Positions 38,901-47,299 of a stretch of 64,000 nt of DNA are shown here, in pieces (the first letter of the stretch is position 1; every line of letters starts with the position of its first letter). A program made the translations under genes and the position numbers. The notes beneath the pieces are model-generated. The model was not told the DNA's origin. It saw only the letters and a list, made by a program, of their open reading frames with translations, and ran no database searches. The DNA is from Macrostomum hystrix (Eukaryota > Platyhelminthes > Macrostomidae): positions 5,756,001 to 5,820,000 of the forward strand of contig CATNEN010000007.1 in assembly GCA_950097015.1 (NCBI GenBank), read 5' to 3'.

Positions 38901-39607
38901 ATCGAACGGAGCCGAGTGCTATTACTCGTAGGAGCAGAGACTGTTTAACCTCAAGCCTGGAGAGCGCGGTATTCGAATTATGATCGATTTGGAATAATCA
39001 ATAAATTGCTACTTGACAGAAAGCAGCGATACATTTTTTCATAGGTTTCCCCTTCGAGTCAATTAGAAGAAAAAGAATACGTTGATGGAAGTCAAACTTT
39101 ACTGGCGGTTTGTGAATCAATTCGAGTCTTGATTTGAGCACCTTCAAATACTTACTACAGTCTCTCTGCCTTCCTTCATTTACCCTCTGCTTAAATGGAT
39201 GCCAGGATAGTATGATGAGGATAAGGATAAAATGTAAAAAGGATAAATATAAATTGTTAAAGATAATAGGATAATGATTACAAGACTATTATAAAAATAA
39301 TGATGTGAATGATAAGGATGGCATGATGATAAGGCTGTGTCATGGATAAAGATTGGCATGATAAGGATGTGTCTTGGATAAGGATGTGTCTTGGATAAGG
39401 ATGTGTCTTGGATAAGGATGTGTCTTGGATAAGGATGTGTCTTGGATAAGGATGTGTCTTGGATAAGGATGTGTCTTGGATAAGGATGTGTCTTGGATAA
39501 GGATGTGTCTTGGATAAGGATGGCATGATGATAAGCGCTGACTCACCCAGCTCGGCTGCCCGGTGACCATTGCGCAGTTTGAGCCGGTACCTGATCAGGT
39601 TGGACAT
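21405..39607 (-). CDS. Nav2: Nav2-type voltage-gated cation channel alpha subunit (DEEA filter), 21 coding exons
   Basis: Pore-forming four-domain channel of the plasma membrane. Exons 5' to 3': 39607-39547, 37309-36831, 35125-34917, 34613-34485, 34400-34291, 32484-32036, 31772-31638, 30346-29819, 29677-29614, 29122-28899, 28812-28642, 28358-28011, 27262-26860, 26790-26282, 25977-25804, 25445-25317, 24780-24508, 24442-24251, 23997-23890, 23810-23540, 22543-21405. They sum to 6105 nt (2034 aa) with every junction in phase. The selectivity residues are Asp471, Glu939, Glu1469 and Ala1762. DEEA is the filter of invertebrate Nav2/DSC1/BSC1 channels, whereas Nav1 has DEKA. S4 arginine ladders are present in all domains. 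The III-IV inactivation particle reads V-F-L, and an IQ-like segment follows DIV. Exon 1 and the acceptor of exon 2 are inferred from phase only and are the weakest borders. Introns are largely minisatellites. Confidence 0.9.
22672..22983. mobile_element. hAT-type MITE, copy 2 (Nav2 intron 20)
   Basis: Inverted ends are CAGGGGTCGGCAAATC on the left and CAGGGGTCGGCAAACT read inward from the right. An 8-bp target duplication, TTCTAGAA (22664-22671) versus CTCTAGAA (22984-22991), has one mismatch; 8 bp is the hAT signature. The interior contains about nine GAGATGAGACAGGGAA minisatellite steps and shares its subterminal GCATCTGGCCCGCGGGCC block with the copy at 19445. There is no transposase, so it is non-autonomous. 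Confidence 0.85.
23310..23512 (-). mobile_element. tRNA-derived SINE, family A, copy 3 (5' part)
   Basis: Minus strand reads GGATGGGTGGCAGAGCGGTT (an almost perfect tRNA A-box), then CGCCTCTCGCACCAAG and the B-box-like GAGTTCAATTACA, then the shared SINE body. It lacks the 3' AT-rich tail. It lies in Nav2 intron 20, about 30 bp downstream of the exon 20 donor on the minus strand. Confidence 0.8.
24251..27262 (-). CDS. Nav2: Nav2 domain II S6, II-III linker and domain III (exons 13-18)
   Basis: Exon 13 opens with the end of IIS6 ([14 protein letters not shown]) and then an Ala/Glu/Val-rich II-III linker with a CCC block. Exon 14 continues the acidic linker, a second Cys cluster ([19 protein letters not shown]) and IIIS1. 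Exon 15 is S2-S3. Exon 16 is S4 with five arginines at three-residue spacing ([19 protein letters not shown]). Exon 17 is S5 to the pore ([19 protein letters not shown], then YIALFQV). Exon 18 is ATFEGWM with filter Glu at 24433-24431 where Nav1 has Lys, then S6 and the start of the III-IV linker (FNSLKKK). Confidence 0.9.
24845..24965. repeat. Short 19-20-bp tandem repeat in Nav2 intron 16
   Basis: Five or six copies around CACCTCACTCCGAGCCACC, just upstream of the exon 17 acceptor in gene orientation. Confidence 0.75.
27405..27790 (-). mobile_element. tRNA-derived SINE, family A, copy 2 (Nav2 intron 12)
   Basis: Reverse copy of the element at 11098. Minus strand reads GTCGCACCAAGGTCCCTGAG, a degenerate B-box, GCCAACCTCCAAGGCACAGT, and ends in a TAT/ATT-rich tail (27405-27440 on the plus strand). 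The tRNA A-box end is missing. Confidence 0.8.
28011..30346 (-). CDS. Nav2: Nav2 I-II linker and domain II (exons 8-12)
   Basis: Exon 8 starts with [20 protein letters not shown], the usual charged start of the I-II linker, and continues as a low-complexity Ala/Gly/Ser-rich linker. Exon 9 is a 64-nt acidic mini-exon ([13 protein letters not shown]). Exon 10 has a Cys-rich pre-S1 ([14 protein letters not shown]) and S1. Exon 11 runs S2 to the start of S4 ([11 protein letters not shown], then LAIFRAVRL). Exon 12 completes S4 ([10 protein letters not shown]), then S5 and the pore [12 protein letters not shown] with filter Glu at 28103-28101, then S6. The exon 11 donor reads CTG|GCAAGT. It is a GC donor, and the only choice that keeps both the frame and the S4 spacing. 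Confidence 0.85.
28375..28570. repeat. 21-bp minisatellite in Nav2 intron 11
   Basis: About nine copies of GTTGCTAGATGTGGGCTGAG + G. It lies between the GC donor at 28641 and the acceptor before 28358. The 21-bp period gives an artefactual SSNPQPT heptapeptide ORF fused to exon 12 on the minus strand. Confidence 0.95.
29215..29590. repeat. 28-bp minisatellite in Nav2 intron 9
   Basis: About 13 copies around ACCTCACATCCTTTGAAGTG + CCGCTGAT. It occupies nearly all of the intron between exons 9 and 10. Confidence 0.92.
30352..30905. repeat. 21-bp minisatellite in Nav2 intron 7
   Basis: About 26 copies of GGGATCTGTGAGCCTGTCTG + T, ending within about 10 bp of the acceptor that precedes exon 8 (30346). 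The plus-strand open frame (SVSLSVG repeats) is a period-21 artefact. Confidence 0.95.
31638..39607 (-). CDS. Nav2: Nav2 N-terminus and domain I (exons 1-7)
   Basis: Exon 1 would supply the start ([20 protein letters not shown]). Exon 2 is a Ser/Ala-rich cytoplasmic segment that becomes recognisable at [18 protein letters not shown] and [18 protein letters not shown], the conserved pre-S1 block. Exon 3 continues [20 protein letters not shown] into S1 ([13 protein letters not shown]). Exon 4 gives S2-S3 ([14 protein letters not shown], then NWLDLIVV). Exon 5 gives S4 ([19 protein letters not shown]). Exon 6 gives S5, a glycosylatable turret (NDSS, NATN, NASG, NFT) and the pore helix [14 protein letters not shown] with filter Asp at 32062-32060. 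Exon 7 is S6 ([15 protein letters not shown]). The alternative is that the real ATG lies elsewhere upstream of 37309. Confidence 0.8.
31855..32015. repeat. 19-20-bp tandem repeat in Nav2 intron 6
   Basis: About eight copies around TGTAACACACTGTAAGTATA with alternating GTGCTG / TATACTG spacers, between exons 6 and 7. Confidence 0.88.
32505..32960. repeat. 34-bp minisatellite in Nav2 intron 5
   Basis: About 13 copies of a unit containing GGGATAAATCGGTGATGCCA and GTGTGACAGAGGAT. Units alternate between GATGCCAGTGTG and GATGGCAGCGTG types, suggesting dimer-level amplification. The array ends about 20 bp upstream of the exon 6 acceptor in gene orientation. Confidence 0.95.
32965..33540. other. 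Unique part of Nav2 intron 5
   Basis: No exon or element recognised between the two minisatellites of this intron. Confidence 0.5.
33545..34265. repeat. 37-bp minisatellite in Nav2 intron 5
   Basis: About 19 copies of a unit containing AAATAGACTAGCAATCCATT and CTATTCCTGTTTCTGTC. It begins about 25 bp inside the intron from the exon 5 donor (34290). A 333-bp-scale segment appears repeated, because the order of the TATATT and CTATTC variants recurs. Confidence 0.95.
35260..36340. other. GC-rich unique part of Nav2 intron 2
   Basis: No exon of a known family found. Several short open frames on both strands look like chance frames in GC-rich DNA. Confidence 0.45.
36345..36820. repeat. 25-bp minisatellite abutting the Nav2 exon 2 donor
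   Basis: About 19 copies of CAGAGATTCCTGTCAGCCAT + CCAGT. The last unit lies about 10-15 bp from the donor at 36830. Confidence 0.93.
37340..37870. other. Non-repetitive part of Nav2 intron 1
   Basis: GC-rich with no recognisable exon. A plus-strand frame at 37448-37840 matches nothing known to me. Confidence 0.45.
37875..38700. repeat. 19-bp minisatellite in Nav2 intron 1
   Basis: About 38 copies of ACAGAGAGTGGTGTGATGA-type units that decay to the right. It produces a long artefactual Ser/His-rich minus-strand ORF ([13 protein letters not shown]). Confidence 0.93.
39355..39530. repeat. 17-bp minisatellite beside Nav2 exon 1
   Basis: About ten copies of ATAAGGATGTGTCTTGG, immediately inside the intron from the exon 1 donor (39546). 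Confidence 0.93.
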
Positions 39608-39944
39608 GCTGCCAGGTGAGTCAGGTTGAGCAGTTGTCAGCGGTGCACCCCAAGTCAGGCATCCTTCAGATGTGATTGCTCTACGATTCTGTGAGCAGCA
39701 ATTTCACACTGGTTAAAGCATATCGGCTTCCTGCGCCTCACGGGAGGCTGTGAGAACCAGCTGGTTAGCTGCTTAGTGCCCAGCCAATCCCACGAGACCC
39801 CCACAATAAAGCTCCCAGTTTTAGCTACCCTTCCCAACTGTTTTGCGTTGGCCTCCAAATCTCACTGGGCTAGAACCAATCTGTATAGATTTCTGACTTA
39901 AGCAGTCTCAGAGACAGTCTGTCTGGCCATCCATTCACTCTACT

Positions 39945-40075
39945 CAATACTCAAACACATATCGAGTAGAGTGAATGTCTACTCAAACACATATCGAGTA
40001 GAGTGAATGTCTACTCAAACTGAGATTGAGTAGAGTGAATGTCTACTCAAACTGATATTGAGTAGAATGAATTGC
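39945..40075. repeat. 32-bp short tandem repeat
   Basis: About four copies around CTCAAACACATATCGAGTAG + AGTGAATGTCTA, upstream of the proposed Nav2 start. Confidence 0.85.
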
Positions 40076-40441
40076 TGCTCAAACTGGTGACATAATTCAA
40101 GTATACAAACCCGAATTCATTGTAAAAGTACATTTGAGAATCTGAGCAAAACAGATCAGTCCACTTGTGTTTATCTAAAACGATGTTACTATCATTTAGC
40201 TGTCAGCGGGTTGAGACAGACTCATAGCTCAAATCGCAACCGTCCATACGAGTTTTATTTTCGTAAGCACTTAAATTTCTGTGACGATAAGACCTTCTAC
40301 TCGTATACTGGTAGCTATGCTAAACTGGGTTACGATGGCTTAGGTTGCTTAGCTTTGTGGCTCAATTAGCAGTCTAGACTCGGGTGGCTGAGCTTATTTT
40401 TAGATAGATTAGCTCTGCTCGGAGAAGCTTCTGGGCAATAC

Positions 40442-40443
40442 TC

Positions 40444-40520
<77 letters not shown>
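40442..40520. repeat. (GATA)n microsatellite
   Basis: An uninterrupted run of about 19 GATA tetranucleotides upstream of the Nav2 first exon. Confidence 0.97.
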
Positions 40521-40521
<1 letters not shown>

Positions 40522-40834
40522 GTGACCCGCTCAGCCCATAACTTGCCCCGGGGCCACTGCTGTCACACAGCGGAGGTGGGTTGGCATCCTGCACTGTGCA
40601 TTTGGAAAGCAAAGTTAGATTGCCTCAATGAATTATTCAGGCAGAGTGGAAGGAACGAACACGAAAAATCACTTTTTAAATCTGAGCGAAATTTATTTCA
40701 AAAGTGTAAGACCGAATTATTTTAGAATTTGTTGTCATAGCACGAATGTCTAAATTACATAATACTCACTTACCCACCTACTGAAAGTAGTCTGCAGAAG
40801 TAACAATTCAGAAAGAGAGACAAGATAGTGATCG

Positions 40835-41012
40835 AAGATAGGGAGTGACAGAAGATAGAGAGTGACAGAAGATAGAGAGTGACAGAAGATAGAGAGTGAC
40901 AGAAGATAGAGAGTGACAGAAGATAGAGAGTGACAGAAGATAGAGAGTGACAGAAGATAGAGAGTGACAGAAGATAGAGAGTGACAGAAGATAGAGAGTG
41001 ACAGAAGATAGA
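40835..41012. repeat. 17-bp minisatellite
   Basis: About ten copies of GACAGAAGATAGAGAGT, intergenic between Nav2 and the gene at 41898. Confidence 0.93.
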
Positions 41013-41014
41013 GT

Positions 41015-41695
41015 GGCAGAAGCGACTGTTACCACCAATTTCACAAACAGAAATGCAGAGTTCAAAAAGGAAGGGGGCAGGGAGTGCCAGGGATAAGCGG
41101 CTGAGGGACAGTCTTCAATTCAAAAGCTGGGCTCTGCCATATAATCCATGTCGCAGCTGTGATCCCAGCTGGCCCAAATGCAATAAAATCCCTACGCATG
41201 CTGACGGGTTTGAACTAAGCCATAATTGAAATGATGGATGAGAAAGTACGCGCGCACTCAGTGTTTGATCATGTCTGCCAGGATTAAACCAAACTCCAGT
41301 AGCCAAGAAGCCAGTTTCTTAGAAGGCTTAGAAAGCTAACGTCCCTCCGTGCTGGGAGGCTGCGCGCATCTCATCCCAGGCGGCGGGCTTCCTCATCTCC
41401 CGTCTCTCCTTGCTCATCGCCCCCAATTCATCGCGCCGGCCAAGCTTCAGGGCCATAAAAACTCCAAGCCAACCGTGTTGCCCATAGCGACGCGTGGCTA
41501 GCAGCCCATGCAGGGGCAGACTTGATGAGGAGTTGATAAAATAAAATCCCCCCGACACCCACCTACTCGCCCAGACTGCATCTCAACCGCTTCTTTAAAG
41601 GAGATCACTGCCTGAGACCCTGCTCCACTTGCTGTGAGCTGAAGAAAATCTTCACTAATATACTTCTCAGGTGAGTAAGTCACTCCTTAGAATCC
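41015..41695. other. Intergenic stretch, nothing recognised
   Basis: No open frame matching a known family on either strand. It lies between two short repeats, and the promoters of the divergent Nav2 (-) and 41898 (+) genes would fall in this part of the window. Confidence 0.4.
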
Positions 41696-41699
41696 CTAC

Positions 41700-41800
41700 T
41701 CAAAACACATCTTCTCCCCCACACTAGCACCTTCTCCCCCACACTAGCACCTTCTCCCCCACACTAGCACCTTCTCCCCCCACACCACCACCTGCTCCCT
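41700..41800. repeat. 20-bp short tandem repeat
   Basis: Four to five copies of CACCTTCTCCCCCACACTAG just upstream of the gene at 41898. The pyrimidine-rich strand could serve as a polypyrimidine tract for a 5' UTR or trans-splice acceptor. Confidence 0.8.
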
Positions 41801-41897
41801 CACACAACCACCTCTTCCAGCTTCCCAATTCCTACTACCTTATCTTTAGTAGCTATTTAGTAGCTATCTATCTATCTATCTTCAGCACTCAGCCGAC

Positions 41898-43474
41898 ATG
41901 TACACGGACGACGACGCTGAGATGCAGGCTCGGATCCGGCAGGCGCTGAAGAACCAGCTGGTGAGCACCTACGGCAGCGACTACCTGTCCCCGGAGGCCT
42001 GCAGGGAGCGGGCGGCTCAGCTGCGCAGCCAGTACGAGGCAGAGCAGCTGCAGTTGGACCAGCAAGAGCTGCGGGTCAGCGCCAGCGGAGGCAGCGTGAA
42101 GCAGACCGACTACAGGAGCTTCGAAGACCGGCCGCAGGAGCTGGTTAACAGCAGGACACGGTGAGTTCGCGACTTCCTGAGTGAGTTCCTGACTTCATGA
42201 GCGAGTTCGCGACTTCCTGAGTGAGTTCGCGACTTCCTGAGTGAGTTCGCGACTTCCTGAGTGAGTTCGCGACTTCATGAGTGAGTTCGCGACTTCATGA
42301 GTGAGTTCACGACTTCCTGAGTGAGTTCCTGACTTCCTGAGTGAGTTCGTGACTTCATGAGTGAGTTCGCGACTTCCTGAGTGAGTTCCTGACTTCCTGA
42401 GTGAGTTCCTGACTTCATGAGTGAGTTCGTGACTTCCTGAGTGAGTTCGCGACTTCATGAGTGAGCTCCTGACTTCCTGAGTGAGTTCGTGACTTCATGA
42501 GTGAGTTCCTGACTTCCTGAGTGAGTTCACGACTTCCTGAGTGAGTTCGTGACTTCCTGAGTGAGTTCGCGACTTCATGAGTGAGTTCGTGACTTCCTGA
42601 GTGAGTTCGTGACTTCATGAGTGAGTTCCTGACTTTATGAGTGAGTTCGCGACTTCCTGAGTGAGTTCCTGACTTCATGAGTGAGTTCGTGACTTCATGA
42701 GTGAGTTCCTGACTTCCTGAGTGAGTTCGTGACTTCATGAGTGAGTTCCTGACTTCATGAGTGAGTTCGTGACTTCCTGAGTGAGTTCCTGACTTCATGA
42801 GTGAGTTCGTGACTTCCTGAGTGAGTTCGCGACTTCATGAGTGAGTTCGTGACTTCCTGAGTGAGTTCGCGACTTCCTGAGTGAGTTCGTGACTTCCTGA
42901 GTGAGTTCCTGACTTCATGAGTGAGTTCGTGACTTCCTGAGTGAGTTCGCGACTTCATGAGTGAGTTCCTGACTTTATGAGTGAGTTCGTGACTTCCTGA
43001 GTGAGTTCCTGACTTCATGAGTGAGTTCCTGACTTCCTGAGTGAGTTCGCGACTTCATGAGTGAGTTCCTGACTTTATGAGTGAGTTCGCGACTTCCTGA
43101 GTGAGTTCCTGACTTTATGAGTGAGTTCGCGACTTCCTGAGTGAGTTCGCGACTTCATGAGTGAGTACATGAGCTAATGTGATGAGTTCATTAGTGATTA
43201 CATGAGTTCTATCCCATTCCGGCAGTTTCGGTGCCAGAGACCGTCAGCTGGGCAAATTCGAGAGCGGCGTGCTGCCACGAGAGGCGGTCAGCGCCGCCTA
43301 CCTCACCAAGGCTTCCTCAGCCGAGGCGAAAAGCCAGGCGACAACATACAAGGACGAAATCAGCAAGCCGGGCCAGCTGAGGGTCCAGCAGCAGCAGCAG
43401 CAGCAGAATCAGCAGGAACTACGCAGATGGAAGCAACCACAGTGGGAGGGTCCCGTGGGGCCCGTACAGAAGTG
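41898..43474 (+). CDS. Unrecognised two-exon protein, possibly axonemal
   Basis: Exon 1 41898-42161 ends CG|GTGAGT. Exon 2 begins at 43227 after TTCCGGCAG and ends at the TGA at 43472-43474. The junction restores an Arg codon and gives about 170 aa, all hydrophilic, with no signal peptide or membrane segment. Features: an acidic start (MYTDDDAEMQARIRQALKNQ), a central part rich in Arg/Gln/Glu, and a tyrosine-containing stretch (TDYRSFEDRPQELVN, then FGARDRQLGKFESGVLP). A six-Gln run precedes the C-terminus. Short Y/F-R-rich proteins of this style are often microtubule inner or sperm-tail proteins, but this is only a resemblance and I do not recognise the family. GC-rich codon use, clean splice borders and a coherent frame across a 1-kb satellite intron support a real gene. 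Confidence 0.65.
42162..43170. repeat. 20-bp splice-donor-like minisatellite filling an intron
   Basis: About 50 copies of GACTTCCTGAGTGAGTTCGT in perfect 20-base register, without indels from about 42180 to 43160. Substitutions are confined mainly to two positions (CCTGA/CATGA and TTCGT/TTCCT/TTCGC). Every unit carries GTGAGT, and the first one is the genuine donor of exon 1. Minus-strand frames through it (THSGSRELTHEVANSL) are artefacts. Confidence 0.96.
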
Positions 43475-43479
43475 ATTTT

Positions 43480-43930
43480 TTAATCTGATAACTTCTGAGA
43501 AGTTGAACTTTAAAAAAAATTCTTTAAGTTACTTTCCTTCCCTTACGCGATTTTATTTCCTTGCTTCCGCCGTCTTTCCTTCTTTTATTTCGGTTTATAT
43601 TGATAACGTAACCAATTGGCGACAGAATATACTACTTCTAGTAAGAAAATCTGCGTCAAAAGTTATTGTTGCGCCAGTAAATAGTCTATTTTTAGCCCTT
43701 GTTAGTCTCCAGGACTTACAATGACAATGAAAGAAATCAGGGGACAGATTGCGCAATAATTGCTAAATCAACAAGAAAGGCAAACTAAGAAAAATAGAAT
43801 GAAAACATATTTTTAGAAGCTTTTCTACAACGAGGACTTTAGCCAGCACAGTACAAGAGATACTTGTTTATGAACAATTACCAGTGAGTACAATCACTGT
43901 TCGCTGGAAAAAATTATCAAAGTACGCTTT
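43480..43930. other. Intergenic, nothing recognised
   Basis: AT-rich sequence just downstream of the unrecognised gene; probably its 3' UTR. No other open frame of interest. Confidence 0.45.
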
Positions 43931-43959
43931 TCACGGAAAAATTCTTTGGGATTACCAAG

Positions 43960-44280
43960 CACTGAAATTAGGGAAATCTGACTGGATTCCCCAGCACTGA
44001 AATTGGGGAAATATGACGGGATTCCCCAGCATGAAAAATTAGGGAAATCTGTCGGGATTCCCCAGCACTAAAATTAGGAAATCTGTCGGGATTCCCCAGC
44101 ACTAAAATTAGGAAATCTGTCGGGATTCCCCAGCACGAAAAATTAGGGAAATCTGTCGGGATTCCCCAGCACTGAAATTAGGGAAACCTGTCGGGATTCC
44201 CCAGCACTGAAATTAGGGAAATCTTTCGGGATTCCCCAGCACTGAAATTAGGGAAATCTTTCGGGATTCCCCAGGACTGA
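43960..44280. repeat. 35-bp minisatellite
   Basis: About nine copies around GGATTCCCCAGCACTGAAAT + TAGGGAAATCTGTCG. It sits just past the 3' end of the minus-strand CCDC177-like gene. Confidence 0.92.
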
Positions 44281-44341
44281 GACAATGAAAATAGGGGATT
44301 ACACGTTGCCTATTTTGGTGGATAAATCTAGTCGGACTTTC

Positions 44342-45767
44342 CTACGCTACGCGCATCGCCCGGAGGCCCCTCTCGGCTGCGTCCAGGGTGCGTCTCTCGG
44401 CCAGCAGCCGCAGTCGGCGCATCTCCCGCCGGAAGTCGTCAATCTCGGACTCCAGCCTGCGCCGTCGATCAGATGAAGCTTGGAAGCTGCGATGAAAAGG
44501 GAACGGGAGATTCGAGGAATACGATCAAAGGACCAAAACTACTGGGCAGACGTGTCGATTCGTATCCTCCTCATAAGTGAAAAACCAATTATTTATTACA
44601 GTTTTCCCCCTAAAATGTCTCATCACTAAACCAAAAACAGTCTACTCATAGTAGAACAAATGGCTTCGAGAAAATCAACAAGAGCTGGTGAACAACTAGC
44701 TGATACCCACCGTTCCAGCCGAACCAGCTCCAGCTTCTGCAGCAACGCCATAGGTGGCTGGCAGTTGTTTTCACGCGGCTGAGATGACGCCACATCGCCA
44801 TAACTGCTGTAGTCGCCCCGGAGTTGCTTTGTTGCTATGGCAACGCGATTTGAGTTCTGCATGGATTTTTAAAGTATTATAATCTGATAGCGAATTCGTC
44901 TCACGTGTGTGATCAGCAAGTCTGGCAATTTAAGCTCAAGTTTTCAAGACCCACCATTCTTGACGCAAGCCTCTTACGGCCCGAGTCCCGCCTCCTCAGC
45001 CCGGAGCCGCCATTCGCTGATCGGAACAGCTGCGGCTCGCTGCCGCAAAGGCTCCGACAATGGGCTGCCGCGATGCCATACGCAGTCGCGGTCGTTACTT
45101 TGTCGTCGACCGGCGTTTGTGCCCGCGACGATGGTGATCGATAGTCTGAAGTCCGACGCCAAGCATCGAGCTGCGGCTCGCTACCGCTGATAAATCGCCG
45201 CTCACATCGCCGATCGGACGTCAGAAGGTCGCCGTCGTTGCCCCTGAGGTCTCTATTCAAACACCGATCGCTGCCAACAAAGGCTCTGGGCGAGCATTCT
45301 CTGGTCGAGGCGTTGTCTACGACGATGAAGCGGTGACTGTCGGCTGTGCGATGCGACTCGCTATTAAAATTGACTGCGTCTACTGACTGGTACTGCAGTG
45401 CTGGAGGCGTTGGCACAGATAACTCAGCGACCGACCTCAATCGAGGCGCCGTCGAGGCTTCGAGAGCTCCGGCCTCCTCGTCGATGATGCGCTCGCGCTC
45501 GAGTCGCGCCTGCCGCAACCGGCAGCGCCTATCGGCCTCCAGACGGTCGGCCATGGTGGCCAGAGCCGGCGCTGGGATATCAGGCATGCGGCTGCGCAGA
45601 GCGTCGACCGGCTGAGCCAGCAGGCTGACGGGCTCGATGCCCAGCCGGCGGCAGGCCTCCAGGCTGCGGGGGCTGGTCAGCACAAAGGGCAGGCCTTCGA
45701 ATTCGACGCGGTCCAGGTTGATCAGGTCGACACGGGGCAGCGTCGCCGCAGTCGGGGATTTGGACAT
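44342..45767 (-). CDS. ccdc177: CCDC177-like coiled-coil protein (three exons)
   Basis: Exons 45767-44955, 44856-44711 and 44486-44342 (GT-AG, in phase; 1104 nt, 367 aa). The N-terminus matches the conserved start of vertebrate CCDC177 as I remember it: LINLDRVEFEGLPFVLTSPR, then SLEACRRLGIEPVSLLAQP, then a basic helix RCRLRQARLERERIIDEEAG. The middle is low-complexity and Arg/Ser-rich. The last exon is a charged coiled coil (RRRRLESEIDDFRREMRRLR). Human CCDC177 is about twice as long, so this is either a short form or only part of the gene. Cellular function is unknown for the family. The start is the first ATG of the open frame (MSKSPTAATLPRVDLINL). Confidence 0.72.
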
Positions 45768-45779
45768 TTTAACTGTCGA

Positions 45780-46980
45780 AATCTGTTGATAGTGCTGGTC
45801 ACCGAAAGTTGTTTGACTGACTCGTTGGTTTTACTGCCTTTCTATGTGCTTTGCTAAGCAGAAATACCACTTGCTGCTTGCGCGCCAAAGATTTCCTACT
45901 TGGCGCAGACTTTCAATTGAGCTGAGCTCTGAGCTACTCGTAATTAAAGCAAAAGATGAGGCTCTCACAAGTCGTTGGCTTGTGGAGCCGAGCTGGCCAA
46001 AGAGTTATAAAAAAGCAATGGCGAGTGAAAAAAGGTAGAATATATTGAGAATCGCTGCCAAAGGGTTGCATTTATGCTTTCTGCTTTCGGGTTTTAAAGG
46101 CCTGTCCCAGAGGCTGGTGCGAGACAAGGGAGAAGGAATGAGAGAGAGGACAGTGAGTGAGTGATATTGTCGGGGCTTTTCTGGGTTGGCTCACATTGAG
46201 GGCCCACCCCAATGCAGCCGCCCATCATGATGTTGATTCGCACTGTGAGAGCTGGCTCATCTGCTGCACACCCACACTGCCTGCACCTGGGAGGACAGAG
46301 GTAGAAAGAGAACAAGCCAAGGCGAAATTGGCATTCAGCAAGAATAGGGGGAGGCTTGTAGAGGAAGCGTGACTCAAAGCAGAAAATGCCGGGCATTGTG
46401 GCGGCCAGGTTGAGGGGGTTAAGGACGGAGAGCCACAACTTTTTTCGTGCTGTTTCTTGCACTGTAGAACGCATTAAAAGCAATAATGGCCTACATAAGT
46501 CCTGTATTGTCCTTAAGTTTTTGAAACAAACATCGACATGCAGCAGCTATGAAGTGCGAAATGAGACCAGGTCTCAGGACATCCGTTGCGCTGATCGATT
46601 AGCGTGTGAAAGCGTGTATGGCCTTTGCAAGTTTTGCTGTTAAGTGTAAGAACTTGGAATTCCCAAATTTACAAGGCTTTAAAGAACATGTTTGCACCAT
46701 TCAAACATTCCAACAGACTCCTTCCTCTGCCTCTCGAGATTCTGCAGTGTTGACACAGTCAGCGCATAGATTGACAACGTAGCGGCTAAAATGCTAGCTG
46801 ACCCTGCCTCCGAATGTGAGCAAGTGGGCCAATGTTTAATACGAATCGCAGAGCTTCAAGTCAAATCGCTGAGTGGAGCGAGCGCTTTGAGTTAGACCAA
46901 AAAAGTACAGAGAGCTTGGGGAAGACAGAAGACCTCTTGTACAGGTTTAGGAAATTGGTTTTACCTGGGGGGCCTTAAGG
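45780..46980. other. Intergenic, nothing recognised
   Basis: Several open frames of 60-130 codons exist on both strands, but none shows a known motif, good start context or a splice partner. Confidence 0.4.
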
Positions 46981-47299
46981 TCAGTTGTAGTAGAAAAAAT
47001 TTTCGGACTGGTCCCGTCGCTGATTGGTTGGCGAGGGAGGAGTGGTTGCGGCATGGCTTGGTTGATGGTTGGGTTTGTGAACGAGGGGGCTTCCATTAAA
47101 AGAGTTCAGGTAAAACAGAAAATGGAGCTCATTGAAGTTGCGACCGGTAAAGAGACCAACAACGAGTAGGAAATCAAGGACGGCATCGGCGCAACCTTCT
47201 TGAGAGCCAAGGAGACGAGCTATTGCAGCCGCTGTTGTTGTGGCCAGCACCGCGCCTTCACCATTAACATCATCGACAAAGATGGGCGCAATGACATTC

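Noticed and set aside
42195-43018. Three minus-strand ORFs with THSGSRELTHEV repeats
   Set aside because: Period-20 satellite artefact within an intron of a plus-strand gene.
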